A DNA stretch of 64,000 bases, taken from contig CAVIJD010000006.1 in the NCBI GenBank assembly GCA_963643165.1, positions 12,265 through 76,264 on the forward strand, read 5' to 3'. How positions within the stretch are numbered: the stretch's first letter is position 1; every line of letters begins with the position of its first letter. Of this stretch, positions 32,799 to 41,435 are shown piece by piece. This DNA comes from F23-D06 sp963643165. GTDB taxonomy: Bacteria > Bacteroidota > Bacteroidia > Bacteroidales > WCHB1-69. The notes below the pieces were generated by a model. The model was not told the DNA's origin. It saw only the letters and a list, made by a program, of their open reading frames with translations, and did no database searches. Made by a program: the position numbers and the translations under genes.

Positions 32799-35201
32799 AT
32801 GATGACAGATTCTGAAATCACAGACAAGATATCCCTAATGCGGCAATTTTTCTGCAAAGGCGGCACGCGAAGCATTGCGCAGCGCAAGATTATGATTGAC
32901 AAACTACACAAGAGCATACAGCGGCATGAGCAAGACATTGCGGAAGCCCTCGCTGCCGACCTGCACAAGTCTGCCTTTGAGGCCTACGCCACCGAAACGG
33001 GCATTGTGCTGCACGAGTTGAAGACCCTGCGGCGCAAGTTGGGGCGGTGGTCAAAGCCCGAACGCCGTGTCACGCCGCTGTCGCTGTTTCCGTCGCGCAG
33101 CCGCATCGTTAAAGAACCTTACGGGGTGGCGTTGGTGATGGCGCCCTGGAACTACCCTTTCCAGCTGCTCTTCAACCCGTTGTCAGCGGCGGTGGCGGCC
33201 GGAAACTGTGTAGCCCTGAAAACCTCCCCCAATGCGCCCGCCACCGCCGCCTTGGCCGAAACTATCATCCAAGAGGTCTTCCCGCCAGAGTGGGTCTCCG
33301 TGTTCCACGGACACCGCGACGTGAACCAACAACTGCTGGCGGAACGTTTCGACTATATCTTCTTCACGGGCAGTCCCGCCTTAGGACGCGTGGTGATGGA
33401 GGCCGCCGCCAAGCACCTTACGCCTGTAACGCTCGAGTTGGGCGGCAAAAGTCCCTGCATCGTCGATGAGGATGCCGACGTCACGGTTGCCGCACGCCGC
33501 ATTGTGTGGGGCAAATGCCTCAACAGCGGGCAAACCTGCATCGCCCCCGACTACCTGATGGTACACCAGTCGGTAAAAGACCGCTTCGTTTCGGAATTCA
33601 AGGAGGCTGTGCGACAACTGTTCGGACACAACCCGCAACTGTCGCCGGACTATCCGCGGATTGTTTCCGACAAGGCCATGCAGCGGCTCACGGGCTACCT
33701 CAACACCGGGCGGATTGTGACAGGCGGCCGCTTTGACCGCCAAGACCGGTACATTGAACCTACTATCATTGCGGAAGTGCCGACAGACGCGCCTGCCATG
33801 CAAGAAGAAATCTTCGGTCCTATCTTCCCACTCATCGAGTTTGAACAGACGGACGAGGTTATCGACTTCATAAACCGCCGCGAGAGGCCGTTGGCACTCT
33901 ATTATTTTACCAAAAGTGAAGAAAAGGCTGCGAAAATGCTCCGCGAGACCTCATCCGGCGGCGTCTGCATCAACGATGTCATCATCCACTGCGCCAATGC
34001 CAATGTGCCGTTCGGCGGTGTCGGCAACAGCGGCATGGGACGCTATCACGGCAAATACGGATTCGATACCTTCACACACGAAAAAAGCGTGATGCGCTCC
34101 CCCAGCAAGTTGGACATCAAAGTCAAGTACCCGCCATACGCCGGAAAACTCAAGATGGTGAAACGACTGATGTGCCTGCTGCTCCTCGCCGGCGTTCTCG
34201 TTGTCGGCACAACAGGATGCAACAGCTGCCAACGAAAGAGCAAAGTGACCCTGCCCGAACGCACCGAAGAACAGAAAAAAGAGGCCAAAAACGTGAACAT
34301 CAAGACGGTGCGCTATGAGCAGATGCTCTTCTCCATCGACAGCAAAGACCTGGCAGAAAGCGTCCGTAAACTCCACGGCCAAGTGCCCGAAATCCTCATC
34401 GCCGACAACTGCTGGAACAATCAGACGAAGATGACAGGACTGAAAGCCTACCTTTCAGACCCCGTCATCAAAGAGATATACAACGCAACACAGAAAGAGT
34501 TCCCAAACCTTGACGAGGTGAAACTGGAACTGGACAACGCTTTCGGGATCTATCTCGCGCACTTCCCCGATGACACCCTGCCCGTCGTCTATACCATGAT
34601 GTCGGGACTCGACTTCAGCGTGCCCTCCGTGTGGGGCTATGGCAACGACCTCTTCATCAACCTCGACATGTATTTGGGCAAAAACTATGCTAACTATGCC
34701 AAAGCCGGCATGCCGAAATACATTGCCGAACGCTGCGAACGCAAATTCATCGCCACCGACTGCTTCACTAAGGCCATCGCCTACCGCCATCTTTCAGACA
34801 AGACCCCCGTTACTGCTCTTGACTATATGATTGCCGAAGGCAAGAAACTGTTTCTCACCCAGACCATGTTCCCGAAAACATCGGCTAAAGACATCATCGG
34901 CTACACCGACGAGCAGTGGAAATGGATTAACGAACACGAAGCCGCTGCCTGGCAATATCTTATACAGAAAAACAAACTCTATTCAAAAGAGGATAAAATC
35001 ATACGGCAACTGGTGGACGAGACGCCCTTCACGCGCGACTTCGGCAATCAGTCGCCCGGACGCGTGGGATCCTACTTCGGATGGAAGATCGTGCAGTCGT
35101 ATATGCAGAACCACAACGGCACTACCCTGCTGGAACTGATGCAAAATCCGGAATCTCAGACAATACTCTCCGAGTCCTATTTCAAACCTTCTTTAAGATA
35201 A
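32799..35201 (+). CDS. Aldehyde dehydrogenase fused in frame to GldB lipoprotein
   Basis: One open frame of 800 residues holds two unrelated proteins. Residues 1-452 are a class 3-like (fatty) aldehyde dehydrogenase that oxidises aldehydes with NAD(P)+: APWNYPFQL, the Rossmann FTGSPALGR, the glutamate in TLELGGKSP, the catalytic cysteine in NSGQTCIAPDY, and EEIFGPIFP. Its natural C-terminus (KYPPYAGKLKMVKRLM) is reached at residue 458. Residues 453-800 are a complete GldB lipoprotein including its signal peptide. No stop separates them. Either this is a true fusion, or GldB starts from an internal ATG, or an indel in the assembly removed the dehydrogenase stop. The dehydrogenase part alone has normal length. 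Confidence 0.8.
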   Translation: MMTDSEITDKISLMRQFFCKGGTRSIAQRKIMIDKLHKSIQRHEQDIAEALAADLHKSAFEAYATETGIVLHELKTLRRKLGRWSKPERRVTPLSLFPSRSRIVKEPYGVALVMAPWNYPFQLLFNPLSAAVAAGNCVALKTSPNAPATAALAETIIQEVFPPEWVSVFHGHRDVNQQLLAERFDYIFFTGSPALGRVVMEAAAKHLTPVTLELGGKSPCIVDEDADVTVAARRIVWGKCLNSGQTCIAPDYLMVHQSVKDRFVSEFKEAVRQLFGHNPQLSPDYPRIVSDKAMQRLTGYLNTGRIVTGGRFDRQDRYIEPTIIAEVPTDAPAMQEEIFGPIFPLIEFEQTDEVIDFINRRERPLALYYFTKSEEKAAKMLRETSSGGVCINDVIIHCANANVPFGGVGNSGMGRYHGKYGFDTFTHEKSVMRSPSKLDIKVKYPPYAGKLKMVKRLMCLLLLAGVLVVGTTGCNSCQRKSKVTLPERTEEQKKEAKNVNIKTVRYEQMLFSIDSKDLAESVRKLHGQVPEILIADNCWNNQTKMTGLKAYLSDPVIKEIYNATQKEFPNLDEVKLELDNAFGIYLAHFPDDTLPVVYTMMSGLDFSVPSVWGYGNDLFINLDMYLGKNYANYAKAGMPKYIAERCERKFIATDCFTKAIAYRHLSDKTPVTALDYMIAEGKKLFLTQTMFPKTSAKDIIGYTDEQWKWINEHEAAAWQYLIQKNKLYSKEDKIIRQLVDETPFTRDFGNQSPGRVGSYFGWKIVQSYMQNHNGTTLLELMQNPESQTILSESYFKPSLR
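34155..35201 (+). CDS. gldB: GldB-like gliding/T9SS lipoprotein (internal start of the fused frame)
   Basis: From the internal ATG at 34155 (or 34170) the frame reads as a full lipoprotein: signal peptide MVKRLMCLLLLAGVLVVG with lipobox GTTGC, then a 325-residue domain matching GldB, with DNCWNNQTKM, NLDMYLGKNY, a 'IGYTDEQWKWINEHE' stretch and the strongly conserved C-terminal SPGRVGSYFGWKIVQSYM. GldB is an outer-membrane-associated lipoprotein required for gliding in Flavobacterium and kept in many non-gliding T9SS species. A lipoprotein signal cannot work from the middle of a cytoplasmic enzyme, so separate initiation here is likely. The upstream GGAAAA is only a weak ribosome site. ssb follows. 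Confidence 0.75.
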   Translation: MVKRLMCLLLLAGVLVVGTTGCNSCQRKSKVTLPERTEEQKKEAKNVNIKTVRYEQMLFSIDSKDLAESVRKLHGQVPEILIADNCWNNQTKMTGLKAYLSDPVIKEIYNATQKEFPNLDEVKLELDNAFGIYLAHFPDDTLPVVYTMMSGLDFSVPSVWGYGNDLFINLDMYLGKNYANYAKAGMPKYIAERCERKFIATDCFTKAIAYRHLSDKTPVTALDYMIAEGKKLFLTQTMFPKTSAKDIIGYTDEQWKWINEHEAAAWQYLIQKNKLYSKEDKIIRQLVDETPFTRDFGNQSPGRVGSYFGWKIVQSYMQNHNGTTLLELMQNPESQTILSESYFKPSLR

Positions 35202-35224
35202 AAATAAATAATTTATAAATATTA

Positions 35225-35254
35225 TTGTAGTATTGATAATTTTTATTATCTTTG
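35225..35254 (+). promoter_or_regulatory. Promoter of ssb
   Basis: TTG (35225-35227), 19-base spacer, TATCTTTG (35247-35254): both the -33 and -7 elements of the Bacteroidetes consensus at the expected spacing, 25 bases before the ATG at 35280. This is the best-formed promoter in the window. Confidence 0.75.
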
Positions 35255-35279
35255 CCGCAAACTTTAAAAACAAAACACT

Positions 35280-35726
35280 ATGTCTGGAATCAACAAAGTA
35301 ATCTTAGTAGGAAACTTGGGGAAAGACCCCGAGGTGCGCACCTTTGAGAACGGCGTAAAGAAAGCCTCCTTTACGTTAGCCACATCGGAGACGTACAAAG
35401 ACAAGAACGGCAACCGCACAGAGGTCACGGAGTGGCACAACATTTACTGTTGGCGCAATTTGGCGGAGGTAGCGGAGAAGTACCTGGCAAAGGGCAAGAT
35501 GATTTACCTGGAGGGCAAATTGCGCACGCGCAATTGGGAAGACAACGGCACGCGCCGCTACATCACAGAGATTGAAGCGAGCACGTTCACGATGCTGGGG
35601 TCTAAAGGTTCCGGTGACGCCAACACGCCGGCAGAGCATCAAGTGCCGAACAACACGTCTGAAGCCCCATCCGGCGAGCAGTTCGAGTCATCGATGCCAG
35701 ACGGCACTGACGATTTGCCGTTCTAA
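35280..35726 (+). CDS. ssb: Single-stranded DNA-binding protein
   Basis: Coats single-stranded DNA in replication and repair. The 148-residue protein has an OB fold (1-110: NKVILVGNLGKDPEVR, FTLATSE, TEWHNIYCWRNLAEVAEKYLAKG) and a flexible tail ending in the acidic tip DDLPF that recruits partner proteins. Normal length. It is a single-gene unit with its own promoter and converges on coaE. Confidence 0.97.
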   Translation: MSGINKVILVGNLGKDPEVRTFENGVKKASFTLATSETYKDKNGNRTEVTEWHNIYCWRNLAEVAEKYLAKGKMIYLEGKLRTRNWEDNGTRRYITEIEASTFTMLGSKGSGDANTPAEHQVPNNTSEAPSGEQFESSMPDGTDDLPF

Positions 35727-35754
35727 AAAAAACAAAGGCTCTTTTGAGCAAAGC

Positions 35755-35788
35755 AAAAGGGCGCGTCACTGTTGCGACACGCCCTTTT
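35755..35788. terminator. Shared terminator between ssb and coaE
   Basis: Arms AAAAGGGCG (35755-35763) and CGCCCTTTT (35780-35788) extended by GTC/GAC pairing. The hairpin can end both convergent genes and it includes the last codons and stop of coaE (35766-35768). Confidence 0.65.
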
Positions 35789-36338
35789 CTGCTTCGCAAT
35801 AGGTCTCGCCCGTGCAGACAACAAGGTCGGCACGGCGGCATTTTTCTTCTTGCGGCATCTGCTTGGCCATACGCTGAAGCACCTGCTCGCGGGTGGTGTC
35901 GGGATTCCGTTTCAAGACCCTCTTGATGCGGAGTTCCAACGGCGCATCTACAACAATCACTTTGTCGAAATGGACATCAAGGCCGCGCTCAAACACGACC
36001 GCCGACTCCATCATCACAGTGTTGCCTGGCTGACTTTCAGCCCATTGCTCAAAACGCTGCATCACGGCAGGATGCACCAGTTGCTCCAGCCGTGCCAATT
36101 GCTGCCCGTCGTTGAATATGATGTCGGCTAACACTTGGCGGTTCACTTGCCCGGCGGGGTCAAGTATCCGCGTGCCGAACAGCGCACACAACTGACGCAC
36201 AAACGCCTCGTCACGATAAAGCACCTTGGCCTCGTCATCGGCATAGAACACCGGAATTCCCATCTGCACAAAGTGCCGGGAAAGGTAGGTCTTGCCTGTG
36301 CCGATGCCGCCGGTGAGCGCTATTCTATATTTGGCCAT
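35766..36338 (-). CDS. coaE: Dephospho-CoA kinase
   Basis: Last step of coenzyme A synthesis (ATP-dependent phosphorylation of the ribose 3'-OH). The 190-residue protein has the P-loop LTGGIGTGKT (8-17), the substrate-binding D in YADDEA, the VHPAV motif and the lid arginine region (VLKRNPDTTREQVLQRMAKQ). Slightly short but complete. Last gene of the nusB-DUF1573-yajC-ybbR-coaE operon. Confidence 0.95.
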   Translation of the reverse strand: MAKYRIALTGGIGTGKTYLSRHFVQMGIPVFYADDEAKVLYRDEAFVRQLCALFGTRILDPAGQVNRQVLADIIFNDGQQLARLEQLVHPAVMQRFEQWAESQPGNTVMMESAVVFERGLDVHFDKVIVVDAPLELRIKRVLKRNPDTTREQVLQRMAKQMPQEEKCRRADLVVCTGETYCEAEKGVSQQ

Positions 36339-36398
36339 TTCTGTGAAAGGTCTTTGTTCCTGAAAATTTTGGACACCCGTGCCGATGACAATCTCTGC

Positions 36399-36809
36399 TT
36401 ATTGCAAATAAAAGGTGACAACCTCGGGGGCCTCCACCGCTGCAAGTTCAGAACCGAAGTTGTGGTGCGACAAGAAGTCGCGCAACTCCTTGTTGGTAAA
36501 TGTATAGGCAGAAACCCTCCGCTTGGGCTGTATCAAATCGCTTACCGAAATGTAAAGCTCCTTGTCTTTCTTGATGAAAGGCGGTGCAAGGTATTTGAGA
36601 CCTTTCTGGTTGAATGTCAACGTCAGCACAGAGTCGGACACCGTTACCGACTCTTTCCCTTCTGGAAGATTGTAACAGTGGATTTTATAATGGTACGTCA
36701 CCCTGTAGTCTTTAGAGAATGTGATGACACACCATATCCCTACTGATATGAACAGACACACCAGAAAGGTGGCGGACGGGAATTTGATTTTCTGCCTGAT
36801 ACTCATCAT
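36399..36809 (-). CDS. Short YbbR/CdaR-like membrane-anchored protein
   Basis: 136 residues: one membrane helix (about 12-32, FLVCLFISVGIWCVITF) followed by a single YbbR-like beta domain outside the membrane. In other Bacteroidales the gene at this place, between yajC and coaE, codes for a protein of about 330 residues with several YbbR domains, so this copy is a short, single-domain form. The frame ends cleanly with a stop and the following 60 bases show no continuation. In Firmicutes YbbR (CdaR) controls the diadenylate cyclase; whether that holds here is unknown. The ATG overlaps the yajC stop by one base. Confidence 0.7.
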   Translation of the reverse strand: MMSIRQKIKFPSATFLVCLFISVGIWCVITFSKDYRVTYHYKIHCYNLPEGKESVTVSDSVLTLTFNQKGLKYLAPPFIKKDKELYISVSDLIQPKRRVSAYTFTNKELRDFLSHHNFGSELAAVEAPEVVTFYLQ

Positions 36810-37168
36810 TATCTATCCTGCTTTTCCTGCTTGTCAGCGTTCTTTTGGTTTTTGATTTGCGCTTCAGAAATGGAGATGGCATTCTTGTCAACATCGATGC
36901 GCACCTCGGGAGCTATCTCAATTACAAATCTGTTATCTTTGTCGTCAACAATCTTGCCGTGAATACCGCCGATAGTTACTACGCGGTCACCTTTCTTGAG
37001 ACTGTTTCTTGCGGCTTCAATGTTCTTCTGCCTTTTCTGCTGAGGTCTGATCATGAAGAAATAGAACACCAAGATAATCAGCAGGATGAAAATGAGGCCG
37101 GAACCGCCGCCACTGAAAAGTTTAGAGCCGCCTGAGGCTGCTTGCAATAAAGGAATCATCTGATACAT
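36809..37168 (-). CDS. yajC: Sec translocon accessory protein YajC
   Basis: Small inner-membrane subunit linked to SecDF in protein export. 119 residues: one membrane helix (about 25-43, GLIFILLIILVFYFFMI), then the conserved RPQQKRQK and the KKGDRVVTIGGIHGKI cytoplasmic domain; lysine-rich tail. Length and motif fit. Sits 47 bases downstream of the DUF1573 gene and overlaps ybbR by one base. Confidence 0.95.
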   Translation of the reverse strand: MYQMIPLLQAASGGSKLFSGGGSGLIFILLIILVFYFFMIRPQQKRQKNIEAARNSLKKGDRVVTIGGIHGKIVDDKDNRFVIEIAPEVRIDVDKNAISISEAQIKNQKNADKQEKQDR

Positions 37169-37215
37169 AATTTTCTGTTTTTAATTTGATTGTGAAATTA
37201 GATTTTTGATATTGT

Positions 37216-37686
37216 TTACAGTTTTGATGACGTCACGTTGGCCGTGATGGTCAGGATGGTCTCGGCGGGATAGGTGTTGGCCCCGACCAAGATCCGTTTG
37301 GTCACCTTTCCGTCTTGCGAATGGGAATCGAATGTGACCACAATCTCCCCGGACTCGCCCGGACGAATGGGAGCTTTTGGCGGCGTTGACGTGGTGCAGC
37401 CACAAGTGGCCTCCGAAGAGTAGATGATCAGGTTCGACTTGCCCGTATTCTTGAATTTGAAAGAATAGGTGAGTTTCTCGCCTTTGACCACCTCGCCAAA
37501 GTCGTAGGAGGTGCGCTCAAACTGGATGACGGGCATTTTTTCCATTTCTTTCTTCGAAATGCCTTCAGCAGTTTGCGGAATATGCACGTCCGACACTTTG
37601 AAGTCACCCTCCTGAGCCGGTTTCTGCTTGCAGCCCGCCAACAACAGCAGACCGAATGTCATAAAAAGACAGATATGTTTTTTCAT
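37216..37686 (-). CDS. DUF1573 lipoprotein
   Basis: Exported lipoprotein of 156 residues: signal peptide with lipobox LLAGC (residues 15-19), then a DUF1573 domain, an immunoglobulin-like (ASH/PapD-like) beta fold marked by FDFGEV-type text (here YDFGEVVKGEKLTYSFKF) and a conserved cysteine pair TCGCTT. Function unknown; it is conserved between nusB and yajC in Bacteroidales. One base separates it from nusB. Confidence 0.88.
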   Translation of the reverse strand: MKKHICLFMTFGLLLLAGCKQKPAQEGDFKVSDVHIPQTAEGISKKEMEKMPVIQFERTSYDFGEVVKGEKLTYSFKFKNTGKSNLIIYSSEATCGCTTSTPPKAPIRPGESGEIVVTFDSHSQDGKVTKRILVGANTYPAETILTITANVTSSKL

Positions 37687-37687
37687 C

Positions 37688-38638
37688 TTATTTCTGATAA
37701 AGTCCTGTTCCTGTTTTGTTTATTTTGCCTTGTTCTTTGAGGTCAACCAGCAGTTTGTCGAGCACTCCGTTCACAAAGCCGTGGCTCTTTCCGGTGCTGT
37801 AAAGCTTGGCCAACTCTATGTATTCGTTCATCGTAACCTTAATCGGGATGCCGGAAAACTCCACAAATTCGCAAATGGCCATCTTGATCAGCAATATGTC
37901 CATGCCCGTGACGCGCTCGAGTTCCCAGTTGTGCAGTTTTTCCTCTATAATGCGCTCATATTCGGCATCGTGCTTGACGGTTTCAGAAAAAAGTTTCCTT
38001 ATGAACCCCTCTTCATCCTGCGTGTCCTTGTAAAGCGGGAAGATCTTGTTCTCGGTTCCGGCTTTCTGCTTGAACCGTTCAACGTTCCGATACATCATGG
38101 AGAGTGCCTCTTCGTAATCATCGAGCCAGTTGGTGTCTTTCTCGCTGAAAAACCAGTGCATATACTCGTCGGGGGCTATCACTTTCTCTGTTATGGCGAG
38201 CACCAATTTGCGGTCTTCGTCATAACTCCTTTGCGGATTGGCCATATAGGTTTTGTATTCCTCCATCTCTTCGATGATGTGGAAAAGGCGCACAATGACA
38301 TCGGTGTCGTTAGACCAGTCGATGCGGTTGTTGGCAAACAGCCGCTTCAACACGGTGTTGTCCTCTATCTGTTGAATTACCTGGTTTTCAACAAATTTCA
38401 GGTTTGGGTTCAGGTCTTCGGGCGTGGGATTATGCTTGCCTTTCAGGTCCTCCAACTTGTTTCTGCGATAGTAGGTCAGTTCGGGGAATATCGAAAAGAA
38501 CCACAAAAAAAGCGTATAGCAATTCCGTACCGTCTTCACCAGCGCTACCTGTGCGTTCAACGGGTCCTCAAACGGTTTCATGCTGTAGGCATAGAGGGCC
38601 TGCATCGTTTTTGTCCTTAAATATCTTCTGCTAATCAT
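37688..38638 (-). CDS. nusB: Transcription antitermination protein NusB (long form)
   Basis: Binds boxA RNA with NusE (S10) for rRNA antitermination. The 316-residue protein has the NusB helical fold in its C-terminal half (from about 175: LHNWELERVTGMDILLIKMAICEFV, IPIKVTMNEYIELAKLYST) and an N-terminal half that keeps RRYLRTKTMQALYAYS but with a large insertion; this enlarged form is the normal one in Bacteroidetes. Probably first gene of the operon that runs to coaE, or second after the coiled-coil gene 42 bases upstream. Confidence 0.93.
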   Translation of the reverse strand: MISRRYLRTKTMQALYAYSMKPFEDPLNAQVALVKTVRNCYTLFLWFFSIFPELTYYRRNKLEDLKGKHNPTPEDLNPNLKFVENQVIQQIEDNTVLKRLFANNRIDWSNDTDVIVRLFHIIEEMEEYKTYMANPQRSYDEDRKLVLAITEKVIAPDEYMHWFFSEKDTNWLDDYEEALSMMYRNVERFKQKAGTENKIFPLYKDTQDEEGFIRKLFSETVKHDAEYERIIEEKLHNWELERVTGMDILLIKMAICEFVEFSGIPIKVTMNEYIELAKLYSTGKSHGFVNGVLDKLLVDLKEQGKINKTGTGLYQK

Positions 38639-38680
38639 CTGTTTCTTTTAGTGGCAGGTATGAAAAAAGTGCTGCCTGTG

Positions 38681-39622
38681 TTATTTCAACGTGAAGAAGC
38701 TTTCGCCGAGGAACTGGTCGTCGGTGAATATCTGAACGACATACTTGCCCTTTATGGCCTTGTCGTCAGGTTCAAGATTCCAATTGATGGTCACGTTCTG
38801 TGCCTTGTTCTCATATTGCACCACCGTCTTGGCGGAGTACTGCAGCCTCTGTCCGTTATGTACGAACGAATATTGGTTGCCGGAGCCCGGTGTAATCACT
38901 TTGCCGTCGCCAGGTATCGCGATACGGCAATACACATTGACCGGTCCGGCATCAATGAGCGAGTTCTCTCCCAATATGAAAGTGGTCTTGATGCGTCTCA
39001 CGCGTGAAGCTTTCTCCGTGGGCTCTTCCGTGCCTTTGCTTTTCACCAGATAGCCCGCACTGCGGATGTTATAGGCTTTATAGACGGCAGCTCCCGTGAT
39101 TTTGGCGTTAAGGTCTTCGTTCGTCTTCTGGATGTTGGCCTTGTCTTGGCGCTCTTGCTCGAGACTGGCCTTCACCGTCGTGTTCTCCTCTTTCAGCGTC
39201 TTGTTCTCCTGATAGAGTTTGTCCATCTCTTTCACATACTCTTGCGAGATGTTCTGCAGGCGTGCCAACTGACGTTTAATCTTTTTGTAGTCGGCCTGCG
39301 ACTGGATCAATTGTTCAATTTCAGCGGCATTGGCCATGATGATGCTGTCTTTCTCGCTGAGACGTTCGGAGAGGGTGCCGTACTGCTCCTTAATCTTGGC
39401 GTGTTCGGCCAAGAGGGAATCCAGTTCCGACTGCAGTTCCATTTTGCTGTTTTCCACTTGCACATACTGCTGGTTGAGCACCGGCTTGGCGAAGAATCCG
39501 AAATACAGCGTTGTTGCAAAAAATACCGCCGCCAAGATTCCTAACAGAATCACCCATTTCTTGAGCGGGTTCTGCTGGTCCTGACGTGCGTTCTGGCCTG
39601 AGATGTGTGAGGTCGTTTCCAT
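38681..39622 (-). CDS. Membrane-anchored coiled-coil protein, function unknown
   Basis: 313 residues: a charged N-terminus, one membrane helix (about 23-45, WVILLGILAAVFFATTLYFG), a long coiled coil (about 55-165) rich in Glu, Lys and Gln, and a C-terminal beta domain of about 130 residues (from KAYNIRSAGYLVKSKG to the end). The topology suggests the coil and beta domain are in the periplasm. Similar proteins occur across Bacteroidales without known function. It lies upstream of nusB in the same direction. Confidence 0.7.
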   Translation of the reverse strand: METTSHISGQNARQDQQNPLKKWVILLGILAAVFFATTLYFGFFAKPVLNQQYVQVENSKMELQSELDSLLAEHAKIKEQYGTLSERLSEKDSIIMANAAEIEQLIQSQADYKKIKRQLARLQNISQEYVKEMDKLYQENKTLKEENTTVKASLEQERQDKANIQKTNEDLNAKITGAAVYKAYNIRSAGYLVKSKGTEEPTEKASRVRRIKTTFILGENSLIDAGPVNVYCRIAIPGDGKVITPGSGNQYSFVHNGQRLQYSAKTVVQYENKAQNVTINWNLEPDDKAIKGKYVVQIFTDDQFLGESFFTLK

Positions 39623-39674
39623 ATTTACTTGTTTTTTTTATTCTGTTAAAAAAAATTGATTCTCTGTTCTTTTT

Positions 39675-41327
39675 TTATTGCTGCAGGTAGGTTGACAATT
39701 CTTTGGGCAAGTAAAAAGTGTTGTTTTTCGGCATATAGACGATGACCGAGGAGAGTTCTACCCTCCGGTTCTCTTTGCGGCTTTTGAGATAGGCACAGTT
39801 GTCGAAACTATACGCTGTAAGGGTTTGGCTTTTGCCTTTCACGGTAAGTTTGTATTGTGTCGGGGCGAGACTGTCAATTTTCGTCTCAAAGCCCTCAAAC
39901 ACTGCATGGTGGTCGGCATAGATTTTCTCTGTCAAGTTCGGCAGCGAGTCCTCAAGTCCCAGCTGGCGGCACAGATACCGGTGCATTTGCACATTCGTCA
40001 CACAGCCCGAAAGCGCATCGCCGTGCGGATGGTACATGGCATAGAACACATTCTCGCCCGTGTGCCCGAACGTGGTGAAGCCAAAATAGGTGCGGCCGTA
40101 TAGGAATTGCGAAAGCATACGCGAGAGCGGAAGGTTGTCTTTGCGCTGCGCCTTGGGATATTTTGAAAGTGTATAGTCGCTTGCCGACTGTAAATAGTCG
40201 ATATCCGTCTCGTTAGGGGTAATGTGATAATACTTTTCAAACAAGGCGGGCCACTCCGATGTCTGAACCGTTTTCAATGTCTCTGCCATTGTCCAGAGTG
40301 AAAGAGTATAATGGTCCAATGGCGACATCAGCTGCTGGAGTGACAGTTTGTCGTAATTGCGGTTTGAGCGGGCATTGCCCAAGGTGATGGCGCTGTTGCC
40401 GTGGTCAGGCATGATGACGACAAGGGTATTCCCGTCACGGCGCGCAAAGTCGAGTGCCACGCCGCAAGCCTCGTCAAAAGCCAGAAAGTCGGTGATGGTT
40501 GCTTTGGCGTCGTTGTCGTGTGCTGCCCAGTCGATTTTGCTGCCCTCCACCATCATAAAAAAGCCATTCGGGTTTTGAGACAACGCTTCGATGGCTTTGG
40601 CGGTCATCTCGGCGAGCGAGGGGAGACGCGACGTGTCGCGTTCCATCTCGTAGGGCATACACTCGGGTTCAAAGAGTGCCCAGAACGGGGCTTTTGTAAA
40701 ATCGCGCATCTGCTGCCTATTGTCCAAAGCCACCTTGTAGCCCTCGCGTTCCAGGAACGCACGACTGTCGGTGTCGAGGTACTTGACACCGCCGCCGATG
40801 ACCACGTCAACCTTGTTGTGTACCATCTGCGGGATGATGAGGTCGTAACGGCTGCGCTTATAGGAGTGGGCGGCGCAATCGGCCGGGGTGGCGTGCGGAA
40901 ACTCGCAGGTGAACACCAGGCCGGTGGACTTGTGAAGCAACTGCTTGGAGGCCTCCAGCAACGTTGCCAGCGGCTGGTAAGCCTTGGCAGCATCAACGGG
41001 CACAAGGTCGTGGTCGGTTTTCACCGGATATGCCGACACGAAAGAGGTCTGCGTAGGCTGCCCGGTCATATAGCAAGAAGTGGTGGGGGCGGAGTCGCCA
41101 ATGGGCGCGTCGGACGAATGGGTGCGGACCAAGCCTCGGAAATAAGGGTCCATACAGAGCTCGCTGCGCGAAGAGTCCAGATAGGTTTGGTACCACCGTG
41201 CCGCCGACACCAGACTTGTAGAGGTGCCGTCCGGGATCATAACAATGACATTCTTGACGGGAGCAGGCTGTGCTGAAATTGCCAATGCCGTCATTATCAA
41301 GATGTTAAAAAGAACGATTCTTTTCAT
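39675..41327 (-). CDS. Alkaline phosphatase
   Basis: Exported phosphomonoesterase of 550 residues with a signal peptide (1-20, ending ISAQP). Metal- and substrate-binding motifs: IPDGTS (D33), nucleophile serine in GDSAPTTSCYMTG (S79), MVEGSKIDWAAHDND, VIMPDHGNSA and the C-terminal HTGENV histidine. It belongs to the PhoA-like alkaline phosphatase superfamily common in Bacteroidetes periplasm. It has its own promoter (TACTTTTG at 41350-41357). No Pho box could be identified. Confidence 0.92.
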   Translation of the reverse strand: MKRIVLFNILIMTALAISAQPAPVKNVIVMIPDGTSTSLVSAARWYQTYLDSSRSELCMDPYFRGLVRTHSSDAPIGDSAPTTSCYMTGQPTQTSFVSAYPVKTDHDLVPVDAAKAYQPLATLLEASKQLLHKSTGLVFTCEFPHATPADCAAHSYKRSRYDLIIPQMVHNKVDVVIGGGVKYLDTDSRAFLEREGYKVALDNRQQMRDFTKAPFWALFEPECMPYEMERDTSRLPSLAEMTAKAIEALSQNPNGFFMMVEGSKIDWAAHDNDAKATITDFLAFDEACGVALDFARRDGNTLVVIMPDHGNSAITLGNARSNRNYDKLSLQQLMSPLDHYTLSLWTMAETLKTVQTSEWPALFEKYYHITPNETDIDYLQSASDYTLSKYPKAQRKDNLPLSRMLSQFLYGRTYFGFTTFGHTGENVFYAMYHPHGDALSGCVTNVQMHRYLCRQLGLEDSLPNLTEKIYADHHAVFEGFETKIDSLAPTQYKLTVKGKSQTLTAYSFDNCAYLKSRKENRRVELSSVIVYMPKNNTFYLPKELSTYLQQ

Positions 41328-41349
41328 TTTTACGCACGTTATGAGTGGG

Positions 41350-41357
41350 CAAAAGTA
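41350..41357 (-). promoter_or_regulatory. Promoter -7 box for the alkaline phosphatase
   Basis: Minus strand TACTTTTG, 22 bases before the ATG at 41327. Confidence 0.6.
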
Positions 41358-41397
41358 CTAAAATAGTAGAGACGCGCCGTTGCTTGAAAACTTTTTA

Positions 41398-41405
41398 TAT
41401 CTTTG
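41398..41405 (+). promoter_or_regulatory. Promoter -7 box for gpsA
   Basis: Plus strand TATCTTTG, divergent from the alkaline phosphatase box 40 bases away. It would give a 5' leader of about 25 bases to the first in-frame ATG (41436), or about 75 bases to the ATG at 41487. Confidence 0.55.
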
Positions 41406-41435
41406 CGCCCTTAAAAAATGTGAAAAAACATTTTT

